Origin: Modestobacter caceresii
GTDB taxonomy: Bacteria; Actinomycetota; Actinomycetes; Mycobacteriales; Geodermatophilaceae
Assembly (NCBI RefSeq): GCF_000761485.1
Contig: NZ_JPMX01000077.1
Span: 64,752-116,043 of the forward strand
Length of the DNA stretch: 51,292 nucleotides
Direction: 5' to 3'
Shown here: positions 1 to 7,767 of the stretch, one piece after another
Position numbering within the stretch: position 1 is the stretch's first letter
Layout of the letters: the number at the start of each line of letters is the position of its first letter
Program-made: the position numbers and the translations under genes
Notes under the pieces: model-generated
The model's input: only the letters and a program-made list of their open reading frames with translations
Told to the model about the DNA's origin: nothing
The model's database searches: none

Positions 1-1
1 G

Positions 2-427
2 GGGACGTACTTCGCCGGCTACGACAAGACGCAGGTCAGTGCCCTGTCCTGCCCGGACAACCTGGAGTTCGACCCGGCCGGCAACCTGTGGATCTCCACC
101 GACGGGACCGTGCTCTCCACGAGGAACCGGGAGGTCGGCACGTACGCCGGGACGAACGACGGGCTCTTCGCCGTGCCGACGGCCGGGCCCGAGCGCGGGC
201 ACCTCAAGGCGTTCCTGACGGTGCCGATCGGTGCGGAGTGCAGCGGGCCGCTGATCACCCCGGACGTCCGCTCCGTGTTCGTCGCGGTGCAGCACCCCGG
301 CGAGACCCCCGGATCGACCCGGGAGGCACCGTCCAGCACCTGGCCGGACCGGTTGGCCGAGCGGCCGTTCCCCCGGCCCAGCGTGGCGGTCGTCTTCCGG
401 ACCGACGGCGGTCGGATCGGCAGCTGA
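2..427 (+). CDS. PhoX-family phosphatase, C-terminal part (upstream tandem copy, 5' end outside window)
   Basis: The frame is open from the window edge to TGA at 425-427 and encodes the last 141 residues of a PhoX/DUF839-type secreted alkaline phosphatase. It aligns without any gap to the last 141 residues of the full-length gene ending at 2957, with a constant offset of 2530 bp. Only a handful of substitutions are visible, for example PDVRS versus PDSRS and GETPG versus GETTG. The two genes are thus a tandem paralogous pair, probably both Tat-exported phosphoesterases for phosphate scavenging. The N-terminal signal and most of the metal-binding propeller lie outside the window, so activity of this copy cannot be judged. 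Confidence 0.9.
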   Translation, partial: GTYFAGYDKTQVSALSCPDNLEFDPAGNLWISTDGTVLSTRNREVGTYAGTNDGLFAVPTAGPERGHLKAFLTVPIGAECSGPLITPDVRSVFVAVQHPGETPGSTREAPSSTWPDRLAERPFPRPSVAVVFRTDGGRIGS

Positions 428-439
428 CCGGCTGACGCA

Positions 440-470
440 GGGGCCCGGCCGCACACGGCGGCCGGGCTCC
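440..470 (+). terminator. Rho-independent-type hairpin after first PhoX copy
   Basis: The core arms GCCCGGCCG (443-451) and CGGCCGGGC (459-467) pair perfectly around a 7-nt loop, and the stem extends through 440/470. It starts 13 bp after the stop codon and has no U-tract, as is usual in high-GC actinobacteria. The same hairpin, better conserved, follows the second PhoX gene. The rest of 428-725 shows no convincing gene and presumably carries the promoter of the next gene. Confidence 0.7.
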
Positions 471-725
471 TGCTGCGCTCTGGCCGCTGGACTCCCAGGC
501 CGCTGCGGCCCACGTCGACCCGGAGCCGGCCGGACGGTCGCTGTGGTCCGACGCGCTGATCGGCGGCCACCTCGGGTCGCCGGCGGGAGTGCCTCGGCGC
601 GACACGCCCGGTCGTCGCCGGGGCCCCCACCGGTCACCCTCGCTTCTGCTGCCGTTCACCGGCTGGGTGGGCCGCCCTTCCTAGCGTCCGGGTCGGACCG
701 TCCACCCGACCAGAGGACCCCTCCC

Positions 726-2957
726 ATGACGGACATCGTCCCCGCCCGCCGTCGTCTGCTGCTCCCGCTGCTGAACTCCGTCCGGCACGGCAGCCGCAGC
801 CACACGACGTGCTACTACAAGTGCGGCAACGCCTGCGACGCCCCCGTGCCGAACAAGACGGACAACCCGACCATCGGCGAGGTCGTCGAGGGCGCGTTCA
901 GCCGGCGGACCATGCTGAAGGCAGCCGGGGCCGGAGCCCTGGTCGTGGCGGCCGGTCCGCTGCAGGCCGCCCCGGCACGGGCCCATGAGACGGACCTGCT
1001 GAACTGGCGGCCGGCGCCCAACGCGCCGCTCACGTTCGAGCCGGTCGAGCAGAACCTCCTCGACGAACTGGTCACCGCCACCGGCTACACCTACGGCGTG
1101 GTGATGCGCTGGGGCGACCCGGTGCTCCCGGACGCCCCGGACTTCGACGTCGACGCCCAGACGCCGGAGGCCCAGGCCATGCAGTTCGGCTACAACTGCG
1201 ACTACATCGGGCTGCTGCCGCTGGACCGGAAGGGGCGGCGGGCGCTGCTGGTGGTCAACCACGAGTACACCGACGAGCAGCTGATGTTCGCCGGCGTGGC
1301 CGACGAGGAGGCGCCCACCACCGAGGCGCAGAAGCGCATCGCGATGATGGCCCACGGGATCTCGGTGGTGGAGCTCCGCCGGGAGGGCAACTCGGGCAAC
1401 TGGCAGCCCGACCGGAGGGGGAAGCGCAACCGCCGCATCACGGCGGTGACGACTTTCGAGCTGACCGGCCCGGTGGCCGGTTCGGAGTACGTGCAGACCA
1501 CTGCCGACCCGGCGGGCCGGCACGTCCTCGGGACGCTGAACAACTGCGCCGGCGGGATGACCCCGTGGGGCACGACCCTGCACGGTGAGGAGAACTTCAA
1601 CCAGTACTTCGGGACGTCGACGGTCATCACGGAGGACCCGCGGGAGCCCCGGTTGTCCCGTTACGGCATCTCCACCGACGAGCTCCCCGGCCGCCGCTGG
1701 GACGAGATCGACCCTCGCTTCGACCTCACCCAGGAGCCCAACGAGCCGAACCGCTTCGGCTACGTCGTGGAGCTCGACCCGTACGACCCCACGTCCACCC
1801 CGAAGAAGCGCACTGCCCTCGGTCGGTTCAAGCACGAGGGGGCCAACGTCCAGATCGCCGAGGACGGGCGGGTGGTCGCGTACTCCGGCGACGACGAGCG
1901 GTTCGACTACATCTACAAGTTCGTGTCCAAGGCGCGCTACCGGCCCGGCATCGACCGAGCGTCGCGGGCGCACAACATGACCCTCCTCGAGGAGGGCGAC
2001 CTCTACGTCGCGCGCTTCACCGGCGACTCGCCGCCCGAGCAGATCGACGGACTCGCGACGCTGCCCGCCGACGGTGAGTTCGACGGAACCGGCCAGTGGC
2101 TCCCGCTGGTGAAGGACGGGCAGTCGATGATCCCGGGCAAGTCCGTGCCCTGGGTGCTCACCTTCACCCGGCTGGCCGCCGACCGGCTGGGCAAGGAGCT
2201 GGACGCCAACGGCGACTTCCCCGACCCGGCCGCCCCGGTGGTCCTCGACCCGTCCCAGCTGCCGACCCGGATGGACCGGCCCGAGGACATCCAGGTCAAC
2301 CCGGTCAACGGCCGGGTCTACGCGGCGCTGACCAACAACTCCCAGCGTGAGGTCGCCGACGAGCCCAACCCGGTGTCCCGGTCCTTCGCCTTCGACCTCG
2401 AGGACGGCACCTACGAGGAGCGGGCCGGCAACCGGAACGGCCACGTCCTGGAGTGGCTGGAGACCGACGGGATCGCCGGGGACGACTTCTACTGGCGGGT
2501 GTTCATCGTGGCCGGTGACCCGGAGACCCCCGGGACGTACTTCGCCGGCTACGACAAGAGCCAGGTCAGTGCCCTGTCCTGTCCGGACAACCTGGAGTTC
2601 GACCTGTCCGGCAACCTGTGGATCTCCACCGACGGGAACGTGCTCTCCACCCGGAACCGGGAGGTCGGCACCTACGCCGGGACCAACGACGGGCTCTTCG
2701 CCGTACCGACGGCCGGACCGGAGCGCGGTCACCTCAAGGCGTTCCTCACGGTGCCGATCGGTGCGGAGTGCAGCGGGCCGCTGATCACCCCGGACTCCCG
2801 CTCGGTCTTCGTGTCGGTGCAGCACCCCGGCGAGACGACCGGGTCGACGCGTGAGTCGCCGTCCAGCACCTGGCCGGACCGGTTGGCCGAGCGGCCGTTC
2901 CCCCGGCCCAGCGTGGCGGTCGTCTTCCGGACCGACGGCGGTCGGATCGGCAGCTGA
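726..2957 (+). CDS. PhoX-family Tat-exported alkaline phosphatase (DUF839)
   Basis: This 743-aa protein belongs to the PhoX/DUF839 family of exported, metal-dependent phosphomonoesterases. An N-terminal segment with the family hallmark CYYKCGNACD (residues 29-38) precedes a twin-arginine signal, SRRTMLKAAGAGALVV (Arg60-Arg61). The propeller body follows, with motifs such as GGMTPWGTTLHGEENF and FKHEGANV. The ATG at 726 is preferred over the longer in-frame opening at 543 because it has an AGAGGA ribosome site upstream and gives the usual start of these proteins. The protein probably acts outside the membrane to release phosphate from organic esters. It is the downstream member of a tandem pair and is followed at 2968 by a strong terminator. 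No Pho box was identified. Confidence 0.93.
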   Translation: MTDIVPARRRLLLPLLNSVRHGSRSHTTCYYKCGNACDAPVPNKTDNPTIGEVVEGAFSRRTMLKAAGAGALVVAAGPLQAAPARAHETDLLNWRPAPNAPLTFEPVEQNLLDELVTATGYTYGVVMRWGDPVLPDAPDFDVDAQTPEAQAMQFGYNCDYIGLLPLDRKGRRALLVVNHEYTDEQLMFAGVADEEAPTTEAQKRIAMMAHGISVVELRREGNSGNWQPDRRGKRNRRITAVTTFELTGPVAGSEYVQTTADPAGRHVLGTLNNCAGGMTPWGTTLHGEENFNQYFGTSTVITEDPREPRLSRYGISTDELPGRRWDEIDPRFDLTQEPNEPNRFGYVVELDPYDPTSTPKKRTALGRFKHEGANVQIAEDGRVVAYSGDDERFDYIYKFVSKARYRPGIDRASRAHNMTLLEEGDLYVARFTGDSPPEQIDGLATLPADGEFDGTGQWLPLVKDGQSMIPGKSVPWVLTFTRLAADRLGKELDANGDFPDPAAPVVLDPSQLPTRMDRPEDIQVNPVNGRVYAALTNNSQREVADEPNPVSRSFAFDLEDGTYEERAGNRNGHVLEWLETDGIAGDDFYWRVFIVAGDPETPGTYFAGYDKSQVSALSCPDNLEFDLSGNLWISTDGNVLSTRNREVGTYAGTNDGLFAVPTAGPERGHLKAFLTVPIGAECSGPLITPDSRSVFVSVQHPGETTGSTRESPSSTWPDRLAERPFPRPSVAVVFRTDGGRIGS

Positions 2958-2967
2958 CCAGCTGACG

Positions 2968-3000
2968 CAGGAGCCCGGCCGTACAGCGGCCGGGCTCCTG
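2968..3000. terminator. Bidirectional terminator between phoX copy 2 and the pterin dehydratase gene
   Basis: Perfect 14-bp inverted repeat (2968-2981 and 2987-3000, arm CAGGAGCCCGGCCG) with a 5-nt loop. It lies between two convergent genes ending at 2957 and 3013, so it can serve both. Confidence 0.85.
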
Positions 3001-3012
3001 GTGCGTCACGCC

Positions 3013-3321
3013 CTACGCGGTCTCGCCCGCGTCGTCGAGGTGCACATCGGCTCGGCGGGCGAACTCGACGTCGAGCTCGGTGACGCCGTCCACCGAGTGG
3101 GTGATCAGGTGGACGGTGAGGTTGCCGTAGCTGATCTCGACGTCGGGGTGGTGGTCCAGCTCCTCGGCGACGTCGGCCAGGGCTGTCACGCACCGGGCTG
3201 CGCTGCGGAAGTCGATCCCCTTCACCCGGCGGTGGATGCCGTGGACGTCCCCCGCCCACTCGGGCAGCTCCTCCAGGGCGTCGGAGAGCTCGTCAGGGTT
3301 CAGCAGGATGCGGCGGGCCAT
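3013..3321 (-). CDS. 4a-hydroxytetrahydrobiopterin dehydratase (PCD/DCoH family)
   Basis: A 102-aa protein of normal length for pterin-4a-carbinolamine dehydratases. The family core is visible as EELDHHPDVEISYGNLTVHL, with the HHP pair that forms the active site, followed by ITHSVDGVTELDVEFA. These enzymes dehydrate 4a-hydroxytetrahydropterin and are small soluble proteins. In bacteria without aromatic amino-acid hydroxylases they are thought to work in molybdopterin or pterin salvage. The ATG at 3321 lies 31 bp after the cysH stop on the same strand, so it may be the last gene of the sulfur operon, although no functional link is obvious. The ORF is open further upstream, but that part overlaps cysH in another frame. 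Confidence 0.9.
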   Translation of the reverse strand: MARRILLNPDELSDALEELPEWAGDVHGIHRRVKGIDFRSAARCVTALADVAEELDHHPDVEISYGNLTVHLITHSVDGVTELDVEFARRADVHLDDAGETA

Positions 3322-3352
3322 GTCGGCAGTGTGCTCGCCGGGTCCGACAGGA

Positions 3353-4066
3353 TCAGGTGTGCAGCCCGCACTCGACCTTGTTCTTGCCGGCCCAGCGGCC
3401 GGCGCGCGGGTCCTCGCCCGGGGCGACCGGGCGGGTGCAGGGCGCGCAGCCGATCGAGGCGTAGCCGATCTCCGACAACGGGTTGACCGGCACCTGGTGC
3501 TCGGCGACGTAGCGGTCGACGTCGTCCTGGGTCCAGGCGGCCAACGGGTTGACCTTGACCATGCCGCGCTTGGCGTCCCAGTCGACGACCCGGGTGCCCG
3601 TCCGGGTGGCCGACTCGTCGCGGCGCACGCCCGACCCCCAGGCGGTGAAGCCGGCCAGCGCCTGCGCCAGCGGCTGCACCTTGCGCATCGAGCAGCAGAG
3701 ATCGGGGTCGCGCTCGAAGAGCTTCGGCCCGTGCTCGGCGTCCTGCTCGGCAACGGTCAGCAGCGGCTGGACGTTGTGCAGGGTGATCGGCAGGACGCCG
3801 GTGATCCAGTCGCGGGTGCCGATCGTCTCGGCGAAGTGGTAGCCGGTGTCGAGGAAGACGACGTTCACGCCCGGGACGGCGCGGCTGGCCAGGTGCGCCA
3901 GCAGCCCGTCGGCCATCGAGGAGGTGATGGCGAAGGAGTCGCCGAACGTCTCGCCGGCCCAGGTGAGCACGGCCAGCGCCTGCTCGACCGGGTCGCTGAT
4001 GCCCTCGAAGCGCGCATCGGCCTCGGCCGCGAGCTCCGGCGTCGGCGTGGTGATCGCGATCGTCAT
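3353..4066 (-). CDS. cysH: Adenylyl-sulfate (APS) reductase, thioredoxin-dependent, [4Fe-4S]
   Basis: A 237-aa CysH-family enzyme that reduces adenylyl sulfate to sulfite with thioredoxin in assimilatory sulfate reduction. The PAPS-reductase fold motifs FAITSSMADGLLAHL (SSMxD loop) and VFLDTGYHFAET are present. It carries the cysteines of the APS-type iron-sulfur cluster (CCSMRK and GCAPC) and the catalytic C-terminal ECGLH. The cluster cysteines argue for APS rather than PAPS as substrate. The start ATG at 4066 overlaps the stop of the small zinc-ribbon gene by 4 nt (ATGA), which implies translational coupling in one operon with sulfite reductase. Confidence 0.95.
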   Translation of the reverse strand: MTIAITTPTPELAAEADARFEGISDPVEQALAVLTWAGETFGDSFAITSSMADGLLAHLASRAVPGVNVVFLDTGYHFAETIGTRDWITGVLPITLHNVQPLLTVAEQDAEHGPKLFERDPDLCCSMRKVQPLAQALAGFTAWGSGVRRDESATRTGTRVVDWDAKRGMVKVNPLAAWTQDDVDRYVAEHQVPVNPLSEIGYASIGCAPCTRPVAPGEDPRAGRWAGKNKVECGLHT

Positions 4067-4233
4067 GGGTGCTGCACCCCCGTTCCGGTCAGGCGCAGGG
4101 TGAAGGTCCGCAGGCAGGCACCGCAGTGCCAGCCGGTCGCGTCGTCACCGTGCGGGGTGAGGTCTTCTTCGCCGCAGTACGGACAGTGGAACGGTGGCAG
4201 CTGTCGCGTCCTTCCGGACGTGCTGTCTGTCAC
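4063..4233 (-). CDS. 56-aa zinc-ribbon protein wedged between sulfite reductase and cysH
   Basis: A short gene found by reading the 164-bp gap between the two larger genes. The GTG at 4233 overlaps the upstream sulfite reductase stop as GTGA, and its TGA overlaps the cysH ATG as ATGA. The 56-residue product has two CxxC knuckles, HCPYCGEEDLTP and WHCGACLRTFTL, spaced about 15 residues apart, which is a typical zinc-ribbon or rubredoxin-like metal site. I recall a similarly placed small conserved protein in Streptomyces sulfur operons. The double 4-nt overlap strongly supports translation. A role as accessory or iron/zinc-binding partner of the sulfite/APS reductases is inference. Confidence 0.85.
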   Translation of the reverse strand: MTDSTSGRTRQLPPFHCPYCGEEDLTPHGDDATGWHCGACLRTFTLRLTGTGVQHP

Positions 4234-5909
4234 ACCAGCCACTCGTCGTCGGCCCGCGCCACGTAGGCGGCGAACCGCTCGCCGGGCTCGCGGCGGTCGA
4301 GGTAGCCGCGGAGCACCCGCTCGCAGTAGTCCGCGGTCTCCTCCTTGGTGATCTTGTGGCCGCGGAACTTCCGGCCGAACGAGGCGTCGACACCGAGGTG
4401 GCCGCCCAGGTGGACCTGGAAGCCCTCGACGCTCTCACCTGCGGCGTTGCGGACGATCATGCCCTTGAAGCCGATGTCGGCCGTCTGGAACCGGGCGCAG
4501 CTGTTCGGGCAGCCGTTGACGTTGATCCCGATCGGTTCGTCGAACTCCGGCAGCCGGCGCTCCAGCTCGGCGTAGAGCTCCTGGGCGTGCTGCTTGGTCT
4601 CGACGATCGCGAGCTTGCAGAACTCCAGCCCGGTGCAGGCCATGGTGCCGCGCCGGAAGGCGCTCGGGCGCACCAGCAGGTCGTGCTCGGCCAGCGCGGC
4701 GACCAGGTCCTCGACGCGGGCGTCGGGGACGTCGAGGATGACCAGCTTCTGCTGGGTCGTGGTCCGGATGCGCCCGCCCTGGGTGCCGTACTCCTCGGCG
4801 AGGTCGGCGATCCGGGTGAGCAGCGTGCCGCTGATCCGGCCGGTGCGCAGCGCGAAGCCCAGCGCGTTGGTGCCGTCCTTCTGCTTGCTGACCCCGACGT
4901 GGTCGCGCTGGTCGTGCTTCGCCGGGGCCGGGGCCGGGCCGTCGGGCAGCTCGGCGTGCAGGTACTCGTCCTGCAGCACCTGGCGGAACTTCTCCGGGCC
5001 CCAGTCGGCCATCAGGAACTTGATCCGGGCGTGGTTGCGGGACCGGCGGTAACCGTAGTCGCGGAAGATCGAGGTGCAGCCGGCCCAGACGTCGGTGACC
5101 TGGTCGGGGCGGACGAAGACGCCGATCCGCTTGGCGAACATCGGGTTGGTGGACAGACCGCCGCCGACCCACAGGTCGTAACCGGCCTCGCCGGCCTCGT
5201 TCACCACGCCGACGAAGGAGACGTCGTCGATCTCGGGCTCGGTGCAGTGGTCGACGCAGCCGGACATCGACGTCTTCCACTTGCGCGGCAGGTTGCTGAA
5301 CGCCGGGTCGCCCAGGTACTTCGCGACCGTCTCGGCCAGCACCTCGGAGGCATCGATCACCTCGTCGGCGAGGATCCCCGCCATCGGGCAGTTCAGCATC
5401 ACGCGCGGGACGTCCCCGCAGGCCTCCATCGTGCTCAGGCCGACCGACTCGAGCCGCCGCCAGATCTCCGGCACGTCCTCGATCCGGATCCAGTGGTACT
5501 GGACGTTCTGGCGGTCGGTGACGTCGGCGACGTCCCGGCCGAACTCGGTGCTGATCCCGCCGAGGACGCGCAGCGCCTCACTGGTCAGCGCACCGCCGTC
5601 GATGCGGGCCCGCATCATGAAGTAGGAGTCCTCGAGCTCCTCGGCCTCCAGCACGGCGGTCTTGCCGCCGGGGATGCCCTGGGCCCGCTGGGTGTACAGC
5701 CCCATCCAGCGCATCCGCCCGCGCAGGTCGCCGGGGTCGATGCCGTCGAAACCGGTGTGCGCGTAGATGTCCAGGATCCGCTGGCGTACGTCCAACCCGT
5801 CGGAGTCCTTCTTCATCCGCTCGTTCGGGTTCAGCGGCTCGCGGTAGCCCAGGGCCCACTGACCCTGTCCGCGGACGGGGCGGTTGCTGCTGCGGGTGGG
5901 GGTCGACAC
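4230..5909 (-). CDS. sirA: Ferredoxin-dependent assimilatory sulfite reductase (NirA/SirA family)
   Basis: A 559-aa siroheme/[4Fe-4S] reductase that takes sulfite to sulfide with electrons from ferredoxin. It has two ferrodoxin-like/siroheme half-domains. The cluster cysteines are MACTGLEFCKLA (C-x5-C) and NGCPNSCAR (C-x3-C) in the C-terminal half. The N-terminal half has MGLYTQRAQGIPGGKTA and SMSGCVDHCTEPE. Nitrite reductases are close relatives, but position directly ahead of APS reductase makes sulfite the likely substrate. The GTG at 5909 was chosen because AGGAG lies about 10 nt upstream; the frame stays open beyond it without homology. A leader peptide gene sits 90 bp upstream. A possible electron donor, FdxA, is encoded at 19330. 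Confidence 0.95.
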   Translation of the reverse strand: MSTPTRSSNRPVRGQGQWALGYREPLNPNERMKKDSDGLDVRQRILDIYAHTGFDGIDPGDLRGRMRWMGLYTQRAQGIPGGKTAVLEAEELEDSYFMMRARIDGGALTSEALRVLGGISTEFGRDVADVTDRQNVQYHWIRIEDVPEIWRRLESVGLSTMEACGDVPRVMLNCPMAGILADEVIDASEVLAETVAKYLGDPAFSNLPRKWKTSMSGCVDHCTEPEIDDVSFVGVVNEAGEAGYDLWVGGGLSTNPMFAKRIGVFVRPDQVTDVWAGCTSIFRDYGYRRSRNHARIKFLMADWGPEKFRQVLQDEYLHAELPDGPAPAPAKHDQRDHVGVSKQKDGTNALGFALRTGRISGTLLTRIADLAEEYGTQGGRIRTTTQQKLVILDVPDARVEDLVAALAEHDLLVRPSAFRRGTMACTGLEFCKLAIVETKQHAQELYAELERRLPEFDEPIGINVNGCPNSCARFQTADIGFKGMIVRNAAGESVEGFQVHLGGHLGVDASFGRKFRGHKITKEETADYCERVLRGYLDRREPGERFAAYVARADDEWLV

Positions 5910-6001
5910 GTCAGTCGTTCTCCTCTGCGCCGGCACGCCGAGCGTGCGCGACGCGGCCGGGTGTGGGTGCAGCAGGGAGGCTGCGGGGGAGCGGGCCGTG
6001 G

Positions 6002-6088
6002 TCAGCGCGCGGCGCGACACGCGGCGCTGGAGACCCGCGCCAGGTCGACGTGCAGGCGCTCCACGAGGAGCGCGCCGCAGTCCGTCAC
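6002..6088 (-). CDS. Putative cysteine-attenuator leader peptide of the sulfur operon
   Basis: A 28-codon reading frame on the minus strand, GTG at 6088 and TGA at 6002-6004, 92 bp ahead of the sulfite reductase start. The peptide contains VERLHVDLARVSSAAC. This fits the R(L/R)HVDLxRVSSAxC pattern of short actinobacterial leader peptides found before sulfur-metabolism genes, where a cysteine codon near the end is proposed to sense cysteinyl-tRNA supply. Cysteine codons are at positions 4 and 24. No good ribosome site is seen, so translation may be leaderless. Regulation of sirA/cysH by this peptide is inferred from family precedent. Confidence 0.75.
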   Translation of the reverse strand: MTDCGALLVERLHVDLARVSSAACRAAR

Positions 6089-6139
6089 GGCTCGATCGTG
6101 CCACACCCAGCCGACTCGTGTTCCCGTCCGCACTCGCGG

Positions 6140-6622
6140 TCAGTCCGCGGCCGGGACGCCGAAGGAACGCCACGCACTGTCCAGCTCGATCATCTCGGCC
6201 ACGTGCGGCGGCATGGTGCCGGCGACGACGTCGGCCAGGGTCACGTTCTCCAGCACCCGGCGGTAGGACTCCCGGGCCGCCACCCACACCGAGGCGAGCG
6301 GCCCGGCGGCGCCCGGGTACTCGACGTCCTCGGGGCGCTGCCCGTGCACCTCGGCGAGGAAGCCCTGCTCCACCCGCATGACCCGGGCGACGGAGATCTC
6401 CGACGGCGGCATCGCCAGCCGGTAGCCGCCCTCCCGGCCGCGCTGGCTGGTCACCAGCCGGGCGTGCTGGAGGTCACCGAGGATGGCCTGCAGGAAGCGG
6501 GCCGGGATGCCCTGTGCCTGGGCGATCCGCTCGGAGGTCAGCGAGTCGGGTGCCACGGCAGCCAGTTCGACGGCGGCGCGGACTGCGTAGTCGACCCGGG
6601 CGGAGATGCGCACGACGTCCAT
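6140..6622 (-). CDS. Rrf2-family transcriptional regulator (CymR-like, no cluster cysteines)
   Basis: A 160-aa winged-helix regulator of the Rrf2 family, starting VRISARVDYAVRAAVELA with the recognition helix around GIPARFLQAILGDLQHARLV and the wing SQRGREGGYRLA. It contains no cysteine at all. It therefore cannot hold the Fe-S cluster of IscR or NsrR, and resembles the CymR class tied to cysteine metabolism. It lies directly upstream of the leader peptide and sulfite reductase operon on the same strand, so control of sulfur assimilation is the natural hypothesis. The ATG is at 6622, only 6 bp from the start of the divergent Nudix gene. Confidence 0.9.
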   Translation of the reverse strand: MDVVRISARVDYAVRAAVELAAVAPDSLTSERIAQAQGIPARFLQAILGDLQHARLVTSQRGREGGYRLAMPPSEISVARVMRVEQGFLAEVHGQRPEDVEYPGAAGPLASVWVAARESYRRVLENVTLADVVAGTMPPHVAEMIELDSAWRSFGVPAAD

Positions 6623-6628
6623 CCTGCC

Positions 6629-7402
6629 GTGTCTGCGACGCTGCTCCCCGTGTTCCAGCTGCGGTTCACCACCTTGGTGGAGGCGCCCCTGACCGTCGCC
6701 TTCGACGTCGCCCGGTCCCTGGGGCGGCCGTGGCCGCACCCGTTGCAGGAGGTCGTCTCCGAGCGGCCCTGGCGCGACGTGCACGTGGTGGCGCCCGGCC
6801 GCGGCTGGCGGACCCTGGTCCACACCCGTTCCTTCACCGCCACCGCGGCCGGCACGCTCGTCGAGGAGCAGGTCGACGCGGAGGCCGCGCTGCCGGGGTG
6901 GCTGGGTCGGCTGGTGCCGCGGCGCCGGGTCGCGCGGGCGATGCAGGCGCACCTGGACGCCTACGCAGCGGCGGCAGCCCGCCGGGCGCAGGAGGTCACC
7001 CAGGTCGTCGGTGCCGCACTGGTCGACGACCGGCAGCGGGTGCTGGTCGCCCAGCGGGGCTCGGGGCCGCTGGCCGGGCTGTGGGAGTTCCCCGGCGGCA
7101 AGGTCGAGCCGGGGGAGTCCGAGGTGTCGGCGCTGGTCCGGGAGTGCCGGGAGGAGCTCGGTGTCGGGATCGCACCCGAGGCGTTCCTCGGGGAGGTGCC
7201 GCTGGACGGCGTGGTCGCCGGCGGCGTGCCGGGGGCCTCGACCCTGCGCCTGTACGGGGGTCGGATCATCGCAGGTGAGCTGGTCGCCCACGAGCACAGC
7301 GAGCTGCGCTGGCTGGGGCCCGACGAGCTGGAGGGCCTGGCCTGGATCCCGGCCGACCGCCCGCTGCTCCCCGCCGTCCGCGACCTCCTCGCCCGCGGGT
7401 GA
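6629..7402 (+). CDS. SRPBCC-like domain fused to a MutT-type Nudix hydrolase
   Basis: A 257-aa protein if the GTG at 6629 is used; the frame is open further upstream, but that would overlap the Rrf2 gene. The C-terminal half is a Nudix hydrolase with the complete box GGKVEPGE...RECREELGV and a preceding QRGSGPLAGLWEFPGG, typical of (8-oxo-)dGTPase MutT proteins. The N-terminal ~125 residues (FRFTTLVEAPLTVAFDVARS-like start, then HTRSFTATAAGTLVEEQVDAEA) look like a SRPBCC/START ligand-binding fold (DUF2505-like). MutT enzymes are normally about 130 aa, so this is a real fusion or a start-site artefact. No stop separates the two parts. Confidence 0.8.
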   Translation: MSATLLPVFQLRFTTLVEAPLTVAFDVARSLGRPWPHPLQEVVSERPWRDVHVVAPGRGWRTLVHTRSFTATAAGTLVEEQVDAEAALPGWLGRLVPRRRVARAMQAHLDAYAAAAARRAQEVTQVVGAALVDDRQRVLVAQRGSGPLAGLWEFPGGKVEPGESEVSALVRECREELGVGIAPEAFLGEVPLDGVVAGGVPGASTLRLYGGRIIAGELVAHEHSELRWLGPDELEGLAWIPADRPLLPAVRDLLARG

Positions 7403-7767
7403 CCCTCCGGCCCCGGGTGGGGCCGTCGGCAGCGGCGCGCACGCTGCGTGACCACGGCAGAACAGCACCATGATCACGTTGTCCGGGATGCACCGAGGAC
7501 GGCCGGAAAGACTGCGGCGGAGGGCGCCGTATTGCCACGATGTTCCAGGTCCTCAGCGATGGTCGTTCGCACAGGTCACAAAATGATGACGGCCGTGGAC
7601 GGCCTCTTCCAGCTCTGCCTAGGGTCTGGCCGTTGCGCTCGTCCGAAAGCGTCCCGACAGCTGGATGACAGTGCGTGTTCATGTAGGTGCCCAGTCCGCC
7701 GGGCGATCCCCGGTCGGTCAGACCTGATCGTTCCCCCCGCTCCTGCGGGTCGAGGAGGCAAGCGAAC
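7403..7767. other. Intergenic region upstream of the peptide transporter operon
   Basis: No credible gene is seen in these 365 bp. Composition drops noticeably in GC around 7460-7600 (for example CACAAAATGATG), as expected for a promoter region. A GAGGAGG ribosome site at 7752-7758 belongs to the next gene. Confidence 0.6.

Larger units (their letters stand above)
1..472 (+). repeat. Direct repeat from tandem phoX duplication (partner 2531-3000)
   Basis: Bases 1-427 correspond ungapped to 2531-2957, and the similarity continues through the downstream hairpin (440-472 versus 2968-3000). The repeat unit is about 2.53 kb, so the whole gene with its terminator appears to have been duplicated. 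Differences are mostly single substitutions, so the duplication is fairly recent or kept similar by gene conversion. Confidence 0.85.

Noticed and set aside
543-725. N-terminal extension of phoX from 543
   Set aside because: Arg/Pro-rich sequence without family similarity; ATG 726 has a ribosome site and the usual PhoX N-terminus.
681-2825. 714-codon minus-strand frame opposite phoX
   Set aside because: Antisense to a gene with clear Tat signal and PhoX motifs; low-complexity translation.
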